NCBI GenBank assembly: GCA_026126125.1
Contig: JAHCJW010000001.1
Location: 88,251 to 152,250 of the forward strand
Source of the DNA: Devosia sp.
Lineage (GTDB): Bacteria > Pseudomonadota > Alphaproteobacteria > Rhizobiales > Devosiaceae
DNA: 64,000 nucleotides
Reading direction: 5' to 3'
Part shown: piece by piece, positions 34,665 through 44,625 of the stretch
Layout of the letters: every line of letters starts with the position of its first letter
Numbering within the stretch: the stretch's first letter is position 1
Notes under the pieces: generated by a model
Seen by the model: the letters and a program-made list of their open reading frames with translations, nothing else
The model's database searches: none
Told to the model about the DNA's origin: nothing
Made by a program: the position numbers and the translations under genes

Positions 34665-36080
34665 TCAATGCGCGTTCTGGCGGGTGCGCGGGGAGAAGAT
34701 GGTCAGCAGGATGATCCAGCAATCGAGCAGCAGCGACCAGTTCTCGGTGTAATAGAGATCGTGCAGCGTGCGCCCCTCGATCTTGTCCTGGGTCGAGGTG
34801 TCGCCGCGAGAGCCATTGACCTGGGCCCAGCCGGTAATGCCGGGCTTGATGCGCTGGCGCTGGGCGTAGAGCTCGAACTTGCCCGACAATTCATCGTCAT
34901 GGGAAATGGCGTGCGGGCGGGGGCCGACAAGGCTCATCTCGCCGCGCAGTACATTGATCAGCTGCGGCAGTTCGTCGATGCTGGTGCGGCGGATGAACCG
35001 GCCGATCGCGGTGATGCGCGGATCGTTTTCCTGCGCCTGGCGCATGGCGCGGCCATCTTCCATCACCCGCATCGAGCGGAATTTGTAGATGTAGAAATTC
35101 CTCCCGTTAAAGCCCCGGCGCTCCTGGCGATAGAGGGCCGGCCCGGAGCTGGTGAGGCGGATGGCGAGGGCGACGGCCAGCAGCAGCGGCGAGAGCGCCA
35201 GAAGGCCGAGCGAAGCGAGGACGACATCGAAACTGCGCTTGAGGAAGCGGCCGGTGTCGTTGAGCGGCGTGCTCAGCACCCGCAGCGAGTTCACCGATCC
35301 GAGCGGCACGATATCGACCATGTTGATGGCGCGATCCTGTACGACGGATCTTGGATAGAGCAGCACGTTGAGGGCGAAGGGCCGGCAGGGCGCGACGATT
35401 TCGCTCACCGCCTCGAGATTGTCGAGATCGCCGACCAGCAGCACGTGCTGGCAGTTCTTGTCGATGCAGCTGCGGGCGAAATTGGCGATGATCTCGGGCG
35501 AAGGCAGATGGCCGGCAATGCCATCGGGCAGGGTGAGGCTGGTGACCACCTGCCCGCCCTGCTGCCAGATGCGCGGATCGACGCGCAGCCCGTTTACCGC
35601 CGATTGATCGCCGATGACGCCGAAGCGTTCGACCTGCAGCTGGCCCTGCGCCAGCATTTTTGCCAGCTGGCGATAAAGGGCGACGCGCAGCGCGGTCAGC
35701 AGGGCGGGGGTGATGAACAGCCAGACCCAGAAGGTGCGGCCCCAGACCAGGTTCCAGCGCGACGCGGCCAGCGCCACGAGAAAGGCGAGGGCCGCCGCCA
35801 CCGGCCAGCTGAACACGGCATGCAGCGCATAAGGCTGGCGCAAATCGGCGTAGGCGAGGAATTTGCGGGCCGCGCGCGCCGAGGCAATCCCATAGACGAG
35901 CCCCGCCGTCGCGGCCACGGCCAGCACGACCAGCGGTTCGTGGGCGTAGGACAGCATCAGGCTCAGCAGCGCCGCGGCAAGTCCCTCGAACGCTCCGAGG
36001 CCGTTGCTCAGCGTCGCGCGGCTCGGCATTTGAAAACGCCGTCGCCGCCGGGCTTCTGCCTGTGCCACTGGAAGTGTCAT
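34665..36080 (-). CDS. Undecaprenyl-phosphate sugar phosphotransferase (polyprenyl glycosylphosphotransferase)
   Basis: A 471-residue WcaJ/PssA-like enzyme that starts exopolysaccharide repeat units by moving a sugar-1-phosphate onto undecaprenyl phosphate at the inner membrane. Four N-terminal membrane segments (about residues 25-135) precede a CoA-binding-like domain ([18 protein letters not shown]). The catalytic bacterial sugar transferase domain starts [20 protein letters not shown] near 280 and carries [43 protein letters not shown] and [16 protein letters not shown]. It opens the large polysaccharide locus on the opposite strand from the following genes. The start codon choice (36080 or 36149) is uncertain. 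Confidence 0.9.
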   Translation of the reverse strand: MTLPVAQAEARRRRRFQMPSRATLSNGLGAFEGLAAALLSLMLSYAHEPLVVLAVAATAGLVYGIASARAARKFLAYADLRQPYALHAVFSWPVAAALAFLVALAASRWNLVWGRTFWVWLFITPALLTALRVALYRQLAKMLAQGQLQVERFGVIGDQSAVNGLRVDPRIWQQGGQVVTSLTLPDGIAGHLPSPEIIANFARSCIDKNCQHVLLVGDLDNLEAVSEIVAPCRPFALNVLLYPRSVVQDRAINMVDIVPLGSVNSLRVLSTPLNDTGRFLKRSFDVVLASLGLLALSPLLLAVALAIRLTSSGPALYRQERRGFNGRNFYIYKFRSMRVMEDGRAMRQAQENDPRITAIGRFIRRTSIDELPQLINVLRGEMSLVGPRPHAISHDDELSGKFELYAQRQRIKPGITGWAQVNGSRGDTSTQDKIEGRTLHDLYYTENWSLLLDCWIILLTIFSPRTRQNAH

Positions 36081-36200
36081 CGATTGTTTGCCAAAATTCA
36101 GGTGCCGCTCGCTATCAGAATTAGCATTGCTTCGCCCTCGCGCGGGCAAAAAGCTGGCGTTGCGGTTAATATCCTCATCTTGCCGAGAATTTTAAGGTTG

Positions 36201-36929
36201 ATGCGAGGTTTTTCGACGCTTTTTGTTCGCCGGTGCTATTGCAGGGCGGAAAGATTTCGTGGGGGAAGGCATTTGTATTCTTCTCAGGATTTGCATCCAT
36301 TTTTATCTATTTCCATTCTGGCCGGCCCGGGCGTGCTGGTGCCGCGTCCTGAGACGGAGCTGCTGGGCCGTACGGCCATTGATCTCATCGCCGGGCGCGA
36401 TATGCCCGTGGTCATCGACATGTGCTGCGGCTCGGGCAATCTCGGGCTTGCCATTGCCCATGCCCGTCCCGATGCCGAGGTTTATCTCAGCGATCTGACC
36501 GACGAGACGGTGGCGCAGGCGCGCGCCAATGCCGAGCGGCTCGCTCTGGCCGGGCGGGTGCAGGTGGGCCAAGGCGACCTCTTCGCCGGGGTGGCGCCGC
36601 TGCTCGGCGGGCGTCGGGCCGATCTCGTCGTGTGCAATCCGCCCTATATCTCGAGCGGGAAGCTCGCCGCCGAATCCGCCCATCTTCTCGACAACGAACC
36701 GCGTGAAGCCTTCGATGGCGGCGCCTATGGCATCGCCATCCACCAACGCCTGATCGCCGAAGCGCCCGATCATCTGCGCCCGGGCGGCTGGCTGACCTGC
36801 GAGTTCGGCCTGGGCCAGGATCGGCAGATGGCGCTGCTTCTCAAGCGCAGCGGCCGTTATGACGCGGTCGAATTCGTCAATGACGATTTGGGTCAACCGC
36901 GCGTCGTTCAGGCGCGCGTGCACGCATAA
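36201..36929 (+). CDS. HemK/PrmC-like class I SAM methyltransferase
   Basis: A 242-residue methyltransferase. VLVPRPETELLGRTAIDLI near residue 46, the SAM loop VIDMCCGSGNLGLAIAHARP near 70-90, and NPPYISSGKL near 140 are PrmC/HemK marks. NPPY is used for glutamine-N5 or other amide/nitrogen methylation. The typical PrmC N-terminal helical domain is missing, so a release-factor role is doubtful. It sits between the phosphotransferase and the flippase in the polysaccharide locus, which suggests a dedicated substrate. The start is provisional: ATG with AAGG three bases before its spacer. Confidence 0.78.
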   Translation: MRGFSTLFVRRCYCRAERFRGGRHLYSSQDLHPFLSISILAGPGVLVPRPETELLGRTAIDLIAGRDMPVVIDMCCGSGNLGLAIAHARPDAEVYLSDLTDETVAQARANAERLALAGRVQVGQGDLFAGVAPLLGGRRADLVVCNPPYISSGKLAAESAHLLDNEPREAFDGGAYGIAIHQRLIAEAPDHLRPGGWLTCEFGLGQDRQMALLLKRSGRYDAVEFVNDDLGQPRVVQARVHA

Positions 36930-37023
36930 CCCTGAAAAGCGCGCGTTAACGCCGTTTCGGACTTGCAGGACCACTGGCAGCCCGATTGTGGCATAAGCGC
37001 CCTCAGTCCGCTGTAAATTGGCG

Positions 37024-38334
37024 ATGTCCATGCCCGTCCTGTCGCGTTTGCGCAAATTACTGCCTTTGGGCCTTTCCTATCTGGCATCGGGCGGCAGCCT
37101 CATGGTGTCCAGCGCCGCGCAATTGCTGACATTCGCCATTCTGGCGCGCGCGCTCGGGGTCGAGGAGTTCAGCCTTTTCATCGCGGTGACGGCGGTGACC
37201 GCCGTGGCGATCCAGATCTGCGGTCTTGGCGCCCAGGAGGCCCTGGTGCGCCGGGTGGCGCGCGAGCGCCATCTCTATCCCGTCTTTTTGAGCCATAATC
37301 TTCTGCTCTCGGGGATCAGCGGCGCGCTGCTCATGCTTTTGGGCCTGTTGATCCTGCCGGTCCTTCTGCCGCTTTCCCCCGAACCCGCGATCAATCTTGG
37401 ACTTTTCGCCCTGCTGCTGGGCGCCAATATCGTGCTGGCGCGCATCGTGCTTCTGGCCGAGCAGATCTTTATCGCCCACTCCAATTTCGCCGCCGCCAAT
37501 CGTAATGTCGTGCTGTTTGCCCTCGGGCGGCTGGCAGCGGCGGTTCTGGCCTGCCTGGTGTTCGGTGCCGACACTCTTGCCGAATGGATCATCTGGTCGT
37601 TCGGCGCCCATGTGGTGATCGCGCTGTTCAGCGTGCGTTCGGTCCTGCCGCTGGGCCTGCCGCATTTTGCCGTCCGCTGGGAAGAGGTGAAGAACGGCTT
37701 GCTCTTCTCCACGCCGTTCATCCTCAGAGCGCTCCGGCAAAACGTCGATCTGCTGCTGTTGACGGCGTTGACCAGTGCCGAAATCGTCGCCAGCTACGCG
37801 CTGGCCCGGCGCATCATCGATAGCGGCTTTTTGTCCGTGGAAGCGCTCAATCGCCTGCTCTATCCCGGCTCGGCCGCGGCGACGCGCAGCGGGCTGCACC
37901 TGGCCATGCCCCGGTTTGGCAAAATGCTCGGCGCCGTCATCGTCATCGCCCTGTGCGCCGCCATCGTCATCATTGCCGCGGCGCCTCTGCTGCCGGTGCT
38001 GTTCGGGGCGGAATATGTTTCGCTGCGCGGCTTTGCCCAGGTGCTGGCGCCCACCATCGTGCTGATGGCGATCTGGGTTACGGCGCAGGAGGCACTGGGG
38101 TCGAGCGGCCATCACGTCCATCGGGCGGCGCTGTTCAATGGCACGGTGATCCTGGGCGGGGCGCTGGTCGCTCTGGCCACCTGGGCCTATGGGGTCAACG
38201 GCACGTTCATCGCCACCTATGCCACCGAGTTCGCCACCGGCCTTGCCTCCTGGTTTGTGTTGCTGCGCCTCGCCGACCGCGACCGGCGCGACTTGTCCCC
38301 CTCCCATTCCCCAGCATCGGTGCAGGCCAGATGA
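37024..38334 (+). CDS. Polysaccharide flippase (Wzx/MATE-like oligosaccharide transporter)
   Basis: A 436-residue membrane protein with twelve or more predicted segments and short loops, as in Wzx-type flippases that move lipid-linked repeat units across the inner membrane. Segments include SAAQLLTFAILARALGVEEF near the N-terminus, a hallmark style for RfbX-like proteins (LAR.LG.EEF). The C-terminus overlaps the next ATG by four bases. It starts the plus-strand operon flippase-glycosyltransferase-glycoside hydrolase. Confidence 0.85.
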   Translation: MSMPVLSRLRKLLPLGLSYLASGGSLMVSSAAQLLTFAILARALGVEEFSLFIAVTAVTAVAIQICGLGAQEALVRRVARERHLYPVFLSHNLLLSGISGALLMLLGLLILPVLLPLSPEPAINLGLFALLLGANIVLARIVLLAEQIFIAHSNFAAANRNVVLFALGRLAAAVLACLVFGADTLAEWIIWSFGAHVVIALFSVRSVLPLGLPHFAVRWEEVKNGLLFSTPFILRALRQNVDLLLLTALTSAEIVASYALARRIIDSGFLSVEALNRLLYPGSAAATRSGLHLAMPRFGKMLGAVIVIALCAAIVIIAAAPLLPVLFGAEYVSLRGFAQVLAPTIVLMAIWVTAQEALGSSGHHVHRAALFNGTVILGGALVALATWAYGVNGTFIATYATEFATGLASWFVLLRLADRDRRDLSPSHSPASVQAR

Positions 38335-39329
38335 GAGTTTCGATACTGATCAAGACGCTCAACGAGGCCGCCAATATCGCGGCCACCATCGAAAGCGTGC
38401 TTGCCGTGATCGGCCCGCAGGACGAGATCATCATTGCCGATAGCGGCTCGCGCGACGGCACCACCGAAATCGCCGCCCGCTACCCGGTCAAGGTGGTCCA
38501 GATCGCGCCGAGCGAGGCGCCCAGCTGTGGCCTCGGCCCGCAACTGGGTTTCCAATACAGCAAGGGCGAATATCTCTGTCTGATGGATGGCGATATGCTT
38601 CTCGATGCCGGCTTTCTGCCCAGGGCCATCGCCTTTCTCGAACAGAACCCGGCGGTGGCGGGCGTCGGTGGTCATGTCGAGGAAATGAATCTCGAAAATC
38701 TCGAATTTGCCCGGCGCAAATCGCGCGGTGGCAGCGACTATGCCTCCGGTCCCGTCGACCGGCTCAATGGCGGCGGACTATACCGTCGCGCGGCGGTTGA
38801 AAGCGTGGGCTATCTGTCGGATCGAAATCTGCATGGCTATGAGGAGTTCGACCTCAGCGTGCGCCTGCGATCGCGCGGGTGGCAGTTGCACCGGCTCGAC
38901 ACCCCTTTCGTGCAGCATTTCGGCTACAGCATGAATGCCTATGCCTTGCTGTTGCGGCGCTGGCGCAGCAAATATCTGCGCGGCGTGGGCGAGGTGCTCC
39001 GCGCCGGCTGGGGCAAGGACCACTGGTCCTCTCTTTTGCACGACATTCGCGAGCTGCGGCTGTGGGGCGCGGTATATGTCGGTATCCTGGCGCTGCTTCT
39101 GGTGCTGCTGCTGGTGCCCGACAAGCTCCTCGCCCTGGCCATTTGCGCGGTGGCACTGCTCGGCGTCGTCGCGGCGATGAGCGTCAAGCATCGCAGCCTG
39201 TCATTGGGCTCTTATGCCGTTACGGTATGGCTGTTCATGGCGGCGGCTTTGCCTTTGGGCTTTTTTGCCCGGCGCCGGGATCCGGTCGCCTGGATCGACA
39301 GCCGCATCGTGCATGGCGCCGATGCTTAG
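38331..39329 (+). CDS. Family 2 glycosyltransferase with membrane anchor
   Basis: A 332-residue GT2 enzyme. The GT-A fold begins VSILIKTLNEAANIAATIES, with donor-binding DEIIIADSGSRDGT and the metal-binding DxD-like MDGDMLLD near residue 86. A conserved late ED-like motif is HGYEEFDLSVRLRSRGW near 166. About two membrane segments close the protein (LLLVLLLVPDKLLALAICAV and later). It adds one sugar to the repeat unit on the cytoplasmic face. It overlaps the flippase by four bases and the next gene by eight. Confidence 0.9.
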   Translation: MRVSILIKTLNEAANIAATIESVLAVIGPQDEIIIADSGSRDGTTEIAARYPVKVVQIAPSEAPSCGLGPQLGFQYSKGEYLCLMDGDMLLDAGFLPRAIAFLEQNPAVAGVGGHVEEMNLENLEFARRKSRGGSDYASGPVDRLNGGGLYRRAAVESVGYLSDRNLHGYEEFDLSVRLRSRGWQLHRLDTPFVQHFGYSMNAYALLLRRWRSKYLRGVGEVLRAGWGKDHWSSLLHDIRELRLWGAVYVGILALLLVLLLVPDKLLALAICAVALLGVVAAMSVKHRSLSLGSYAVTVWLFMAAALPLGFFARRRDPVAWIDSRIVHGADA

Positions 39330-41481
39330 CCGGCGCGCCCGGATAGCGCTGGTATCGATGCTGTTGTCGATCCAGGGCGTCTGGGCGCAGGATTGGCCGG
39401 CATTGCGCGAAACCAGTCTCGAGATCGACGCCGGCAGTCCGCTGGATTTCTCCGTGATCCTGCCCAACGGCGCCATCGATGCGCAGCGCCACCTGACGCT
39501 GGCCGATGGCCGCTTTGCTTTCAGCGATACTCCCGGGGTTTCGGCTTCGCTGCATTGCGCCTCGCTTGCCTGGAGCCCGGCCTCGGGCGGCTTTCCCGAT
39601 CACGCGAGTGCCGATCGATACGTCACGCAATTGGTCCGGCATGGCTATAATCTGGCGCGGTTTCACTATGTCGAGGCGGCCCTGATGCTGGGCAGCAGCG
39701 CCGATTTTGCCTTTGATCCGGAAACCCTCGATCGCTTTCACTATCTTCTGGCGGCGCTGAAGCGCGCGGGCATTTCCTGGGTCATGGACGGGCTCACCTC
39801 CAATCGCGGTGGCCTGGCCGGTTATGATGACGATCGCGGCGACGTGGTCGGGCCGCTCAAGCAGGAAATCCTGCTCAGCGCGGAAGGCATGGCGCATTGG
39901 CGGCGCCTGCAGGATCTGATCCTTGGCACGGTCAATCCCTATACCGGTCTGGCGCCGATTGCCGATCCGGCGCTGGCGCTGGTGGTGCTGGTCAATGAGG
40001 GCGCTCTCGAATTTGACGGGATTGTCGCCGAAGGGCGGGGCGAGCCGGCCTATTCCGAGCTGGTGCGCAGCCGCTTCAACGCTTTTCTGCGCTCGCGATA
40101 TGTCGATAGCGCCGCCCTCGCGGCGGCCTGGGGTGGGCTTGGCCCCGATGAAAGCCTCGAGGCGGGCACGATTGCCATGCCAACCAATCGCTGGGGCCGC
40201 GATCCGCGCTTTGTCGATCTGCAGCTGTTCTTCACCCAGGTGGAACAGGCCGGCACCCAGACCATGAGCGCTCATCTGCGCGCCATGGGCTATCATGGCG
40301 CCATCAGCAATTACAATAACTGGCCGACGCTGCAGATCTCGCGCAGCCGCGCCGGGCTCGACGTGGTGACGATGAACACCTATTTCGATTGGGTCGGGGG
40401 GTATCAGCCCGGCACGCGCATCGAACAGGGCAGCTCCATCAGCCGCGAGCTCGACTATCTGCGCCTCGCCGCATCCACGCGCTTTCTCGGCAAGCCGTTC
40501 GTGCTGACCGAATATGACCATCTGTTCTGGAACCGTCATCGCTATGAGGCAGGCCTCGCCGTGCCTGCCTTTGCCGCGTTTCAGGGGTGGGACGCCATCT
40601 GCCGGCATGGCCACGGTCCCCTCATCCTGCGCTATGGCGAGGATTTTCCGCACAAACGGCAGATGCTGCCCTATGCCATCGCGCTCGATCCGGTGGCGCG
40701 GGCTGGCGAAACGCTGGCCGCCTTGTTGTTTCGCCGCGGCGATGTGAAGGCCTCGGGCGTGCAAATCGCTTTTCCCCTTGACCTTGCGGCCCGGCCCGGC
40801 CCGGCGATCAATCAACGTGAGCCCGAAGCGGCGACGGCGCTGAGCATTTTCGGCGCTATCGGGCTGACCGGGAATGCCGATCGGGCCGCCACTGCCCTGC
40901 CGGTTTCGCGCGATGGGCTCGGCATGGACGCGCTTGCGGCGCCGATGCTGGCGGCGGGCCTTATCTCCGACAGCCAATGGGCGCTGGCGGGGCGCGGCAT
41001 CTATCGCAGCGATACCGGGGAGCTCACCGTTGTGCCGGGCGCGGCGTTGATCGAGGTCGAAACGCCGCGCACCGTCGCCGCCGCCTTTTCGCGGCTGGAC
41101 CAGCCTTTGCAATTGGGGCCGGTGACCATCGCCGATCCTTCCGGCCCCTCCCTCGTGGCGCTGTCCGCGCTCGATGGGGCGCTGCTCGGGCAAAGCCGGC
41201 GCATCCTCGTCATCTTTGCCAGCGATGCGCATAACACCGATATGCGGTTTGCCGATCTGGGGGAGCGCGAGATCGTGGATTTCGGCCGCCTGCCGGTGCG
41301 CGTCCGGCCGGCCAGCCTGTCCCTGCAACTGGCGGGAGAGGGGATGTGGACGCTCTCGCCGGTCGGGCTGGACGGCGTCGTTCATCCGCCGGTCGGCGCG
41401 GGAGAGGGCGCCCTTGTCTGGCGGCTCGATAATATTGCCCCCTCCGGGCCGACCACCTATTTCGTGATCGAGCGCGGCTGA
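39322..41481 (+). CDS. Exported clan-GH-A-like glycoside hydrolase
   Basis: A 719-residue protein with an N-terminal signal peptide (RRARIALVSMLLSIQGVWAQ). A long (beta/alpha)8-like domain follows: HGYNLARFHYVEAAL, VLVNEGALEFDG near residue 218 (Asn-Glu as in clan GH-A acid/base), and PFVLTEYDHLFWN near 396 (possible nucleophile Glu). The C-terminal third is beta-rich. The overall scheme fits a GH5/GH42-like hydrolase. It likely trims the polysaccharide in the periplasm. The 3' end overlaps the converging glycosyltransferase gene by 25 bases. Confidence 0.75.
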   Translation: MLSRRARIALVSMLLSIQGVWAQDWPALRETSLEIDAGSPLDFSVILPNGAIDAQRHLTLADGRFAFSDTPGVSASLHCASLAWSPASGGFPDHASADRYVTQLVRHGYNLARFHYVEAALMLGSSADFAFDPETLDRFHYLLAALKRAGISWVMDGLTSNRGGLAGYDDDRGDVVGPLKQEILLSAEGMAHWRRLQDLILGTVNPYTGLAPIADPALALVVLVNEGALEFDGIVAEGRGEPAYSELVRSRFNAFLRSRYVDSAALAAAWGGLGPDESLEAGTIAMPTNRWGRDPRFVDLQLFFTQVEQAGTQTMSAHLRAMGYHGAISNYNNWPTLQISRSRAGLDVVTMNTYFDWVGGYQPGTRIEQGSSISRELDYLRLAASTRFLGKPFVLTEYDHLFWNRHRYEAGLAVPAFAAFQGWDAICRHGHGPLILRYGEDFPHKRQMLPYAIALDPVARAGETLAALLFRRGDVKASGVQIAFPLDLAARPGPAINQREPEAATALSIFGAIGLTGNADRAATALPVSRDGLGMDALAAPMLAAGLISDSQWALAGRGIYRSDTGELTVVPGAALIEVETPRTVAAAFSRLDQPLQLGPVTIADPSGPSLVALSALDGALLGQSRRILVIFASDAHNTDMRFADLGEREIVDFGRLPVRVRPASLSLQLAGEGMWTLSPVGLDGVVHPPVGAGEGALVWRLDNIAPSGPTTYFVIERG

Positions 41482-42644
41482 GGCGTGCGGATGCGCAAGG
41501 GCTGGTTGCTGGTGCTGCGCCGCATCAGCGACGCATAAAGCGCGCTGAGGCTGTCGGCGACCCCGTCCCAGGCAAAGCGCTGTCGTACCATGTCGATCTG
41601 CGCCTGTTTTTGCGCTGCGCTCATCGGTGCGGTCATGGCCTGGGCGATGCGCTCGGCCAGTTGTCCGGTGTTTCCCAGGGCAAAGTAGCGGTCGGTGTCG
41701 AGCCCCACCCCCAGATTGGCGGCGATGTCGCTGGCCAGAACCGGCAGGCCATGGCTCAATCCTTCGAGCAGGGCGATGGGCATGCCTTCATGGCTCGATG
41801 GCAGCACGAACAGGCCCGCATGGGCAAACAGGTCGTTGAGCGCGGCTCCGCTCTGATAGCCGGTCATCACCACACCGGGCACCTGAGCGGCGGCGGCGCG
41901 CAGATCGGCTTCATAGCCGGAGCGGTGGTCCGCCGCGCCGACAAGGACCAGCTTGAAATCGGGATTGGCCAATCGCCCATAGGCGGCGACCAGATCCAGC
42001 TGGCGTTTTTCCGGCACCAGCCGCGAGACGTTGAGCACGTAGCGCCCGGGCGTGAGGGCAAAGCGCTCGATGACGTCCGAGCCCAGCGGGCCATTGGGCA
42101 TGAAGACGCCGTTGGGCAGGAAATTGACCGGCCGCCCATAGCGGGCCTGCATGTCGCGGGCGACATTGTCGGCGACGGCCACGGCGCTGTCTGCCCATCG
42201 CATGCCCATGTTTTCGCCCAGGCGCAGCACTTCGCGGGCCACGCGCCCCCATTTGTCCCGGTCATAGTCATAGCCGTGATGGGTGACGAGCGTCTTCAGC
42301 CCCGCCAGCCGCGCCGCCGGCGTCAGCAGCGCCGGGCCGATGGCATGGATATGCACGATGTCGGGGCGGCGAAGCGCCGCGATCGCGACGCCAAGACCGG
42401 TATGAACCAGCGCCTCGAACCGGGCGTTGCGGGGCGACCAGATCGGCTCGACGCCGACGCCTTTGAAGGTCTGCGGTCCGCCCGGCATATAGGGTTTGCG
42501 CGCCAGCACATCGATGGCCCAGCCGCGCTCGACAAGCAGCGGGGCAAGGGCGCCGACATGGGTTTCGACGCCGCCCTGCGGTCCATTGATGCCGCGCAGG
42601 CCCAACATGGTCACCGAGCTGCGTTTTTGTCGCCGTTCCATCAT
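41457..42644 (-). CDS. Family 4 glycosyltransferase
   Basis: A 395-residue GT-B, GT4-type enzyme. Acceptor domain: LRGINGPQGGVETHVGALAP, then PDIVHIHAIGPALL. Donor domain: VLNVSRLVPEKRQLDLVAAY near residue 200 and the EX7E-like LFVLPSSHEGMPIALLEGLS near 275-294, where the retained glutamates bind the nucleotide sugar. It overlaps the next minus-strand GT4 gene by four bases and the glycoside hydrolase gene by 25 bases. Confidence 0.92.
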   Translation of the reverse strand: MMERRQKRSSVTMLGLRGINGPQGGVETHVGALAPLLVERGWAIDVLARKPYMPGGPQTFKGVGVEPIWSPRNARFEALVHTGLGVAIAALRRPDIVHIHAIGPALLTPAARLAGLKTLVTHHGYDYDRDKWGRVAREVLRLGENMGMRWADSAVAVADNVARDMQARYGRPVNFLPNGVFMPNGPLGSDVIERFALTPGRYVLNVSRLVPEKRQLDLVAAYGRLANPDFKLVLVGAADHRSGYEADLRAAAAQVPGVVMTGYQSGAALNDLFAHAGLFVLPSSHEGMPIALLEGLSHGLPVLASDIAANLGVGLDTDRYFALGNTGQLAERIAQAMTAPMSAAQKQAQIDMVRQRFAWDGVADSLSALYASLMRRSTSNQPLRIRTPQPRSITK

Positions 42645-43879
42645 CGTCTTCCCAGCTTGGCATAAAGCGCCTGCATCCGTTCGCGATAGGCTGCGGCGGA
42701 AAAATTGCTGCCGACCCAGTTTTTGCCGGCCGCTCCCAGGGCACTCCGGCCGCTGGGGCCCAACGCCTCCATTTGGCCCAGCGCGGCGGCGAGGCTTTCG
42801 GCGTCGCCCATACGGGCGATCAGCCCGGTTTGCCCGGCCTCGATCAGCTCGGGAATGCCGCCGATATCGGTGCCGATCACCGGACGTCCCATGCCATAGG
42901 CCTCGAGCAGGCTCACCGGGGCGTTTTCATACCATTGCGATGGCAGCACCAGGGCCCGCGCCGCGCCGATCAGGCGGTGCAGTTCCGTACCGCTTTTGTG
43001 GCCGACAAAGACGATATCGGCGCCGCTCCGCGCCGCCTGCGCCCGCAGGGCGGCGTCGTCGGGGCCGGTGCCGGCCACCACCAGCCGCACCTTGCTCATG
43101 GCGACGGCGTCAATCAGCGTCGCGATGCCCTTTTCCGGCGCCAGCCGCCCGGCAAACAGATAATAGTCGCCTTCGGCCTGCCGTTCCGCGGCAAGAAAGC
43201 TTGGGTCGACGAAATTGGGAATGTGCTCCAGCAGCTCGGCCGGCCATCCCCATTCGATGAATTTGTCCCGATAGAAGCGGCTCGGCACCACGATACGGTC
43301 AAGCGTTTTGCGGTAAAGGCCGAGCAGGCGATGCACGGCGCTTTCCACCATCAGCAGGCCACTGAGCGCCACGGAATCCTTGGCGCAGCGATTGAGCAGC
43401 ACCTGGGTGATGTTGCCATTGCGGCATTTCTCGCAAATCTTGCCATGCGACAACATCTTGTAGGAGGGGCAGGCGATCTTGAGATCGTGCGCCGTCATCA
43501 CCGTGGGCACGCCCGCGTCCTTGAGGGTCTTGAAGATGGATGGCGAGAGGTGATGATAGACATTGTGCGCATGGGCGATGTCGGGCTGGAAGGCCTCGAT
43601 CAGCGCCGATATGCCGTGCTGCGCCTCGCGCGAATAGATGATCTTGCCGGCGTGGCTGAGCTTGGTCCGCAAGCCCGGCTGCTGGCCGAATTCGATCTCG
43701 GAGACGAAATATCTCGACCAGGGCGAGGCGAGGTTCTTATCCGATTGCATGGCGAAGGGCGCCACGTCCCAGCCCGCGTCCTCGAACAGGCTCATATGGT
43801 CGAGAAACACCGCCTCGGCGCCGCCGCGCCGATAGAAATAATTGTTGATGGCCAGGAGCCGTCCGGGCGCTGCGCTCAT
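42641..43879 (-). CDS. Family 4 glycosyltransferase
   Basis: A 412-residue GT4 enzyme. The N-terminal domain reads LLAINNYFYRRGGAEAVFLD then PDIAHAHNVYHHLSPSIFK and VMTAHDLKIACPSYKMLSHG; a cysteine-rich stretch (KICEKCRNGN, then a further Cys) follows. The donor domain has YLFAGRLAPEKGIATLIDAV and LVLPSQWYENAPVSLLEAYG, the EX7E element. This variant with the NYFYRRGG start and cysteine insert is frequent in rhizobial exopolysaccharide clusters. It overlaps the deacetylase gene by four bases. Confidence 0.92.
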   Translation of the reverse strand: MSAAPGRLLAINNYFYRRGGAEAVFLDHMSLFEDAGWDVAPFAMQSDKNLASPWSRYFVSEIEFGQQPGLRTKLSHAGKIIYSREAQHGISALIEAFQPDIAHAHNVYHHLSPSIFKTLKDAGVPTVMTAHDLKIACPSYKMLSHGKICEKCRNGNITQVLLNRCAKDSVALSGLLMVESAVHRLLGLYRKTLDRIVVPSRFYRDKFIEWGWPAELLEHIPNFVDPSFLAAERQAEGDYYLFAGRLAPEKGIATLIDAVAMSKVRLVVAGTGPDDAALRAQAARSGADIVFVGHKSGTELHRLIGAARALVLPSQWYENAPVSLLEAYGMGRPVIGTDIGGIPELIEAGQTGLIARMGDAESLAAALGQMEALGPSGRSALGAAGKNWVGSNFSAAAYRERMQALYAKLGRR

Positions 43880-44625
43880 GGCTGGGCCTCGAAGCGGTCG
43901 AGCGCCTGGTCCACCGTCAACAGCGCACATCCTTTGGCCCTGGCATAGGCCACCAGCGTCTCGAAACTTTCTGCCGTGCAGCCGTAAGGGGTCGGGCGGG
44001 GGGCCAGGTCATGGCCAAAGAAGATCAGCCAGCCGGGGGCGGCCACCAGCTCGTCGATCTTGCCCTGCAGGGCGGCAACGCTCGCCTCGGGTTGCTGCAG
44101 GCCGAAGCTGCGCAAGAAACTGCGGTCGGTGACGCCGCGATTGATGCCGCTCATGCCACCACGCGCGGAGCGAAAGCGGCGCGACAGTTCGGCGCGATGG
44201 CGGAAAGCGCCCGCATTATAGGGAAAGGCAAAATTGCGTGGCCTCAATCCGGGCACGATTGCCGCCAGCGCCGCGCCATTGCGGTCGAGATCGGCGCGCA
44301 GCGCGGCGCGGCCGCTGTGCTGCAGGCTTTTGTGCGAAAAAGTGTGGCAGCCCAGTTCATGCCCCCGTGCCGCCAGCTCGGCGCATCCGTCCGCGCTGAT
44401 CAGCTTGCGCTGTTCCTCCTGCCGCCCCAGCAGGCCTGCTGCGATATAGAAGGTGCCACGTCCCCCATGCGCCTCGAGAATGGCGGCGCCGGCGCTCAGC
44501 GCCGTCTCGGGAACGTCGTCAAAGGTGAAGCTGACCACCGGCATATCGGTCTTGACGGTTATGGAAGGGCCGGGAAGACGGGTCAGCAACTGGTTGGTCA
44601 GGCGACCGGCGAAGGCGTCAAGCAT
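43876..44625 (-). CDS. NodB-type polysaccharide deacetylase
   Basis: A 249-residue carbohydrate esterase family 4 domain. Catalytic motifs: VSFTFDDVPETALSAGAAIL (TFDD, base Asp and metal Asp) near residue 31, ELGCHTFSHKSLQHSG near 90 (two His zinc ligands), and NFAFPYNAGAF near 130. No clear signal peptide is seen, so it could act on lipid-linked or cytoplasmic intermediates, or use a non-standard route. It overlaps both neighbours in the minus-strand operon (eight bases with the ligase gene, four with the GT4 gene). Confidence 0.9.
   Translation of the reverse strand: MLDAFAGRLTNQLLTRLPGPSITVKTDMPVVSFTFDDVPETALSAGAAILEAHGGRGTFYIAAGLLGRQEEQRKLISADGCAELAARGHELGCHTFSHKSLQHSGRAALRADLDRNGAALAAIVPGLRPRNFAFPYNAGAFRHRAELSRRFRSARGGMSGINRGVTDRSFLRSFGLQQPEASVAALQGKIDELVAAPGWLIFFGHDLAPRPTPYGCTAESFETLVAYARAKGCALLTVDQALDRFEAQP

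Noticed and set aside
36930-37023. Possible terminator after the HemK-like methyltransferase
   Set aside because: No convincing stem with a T-run is present before the flippase start.
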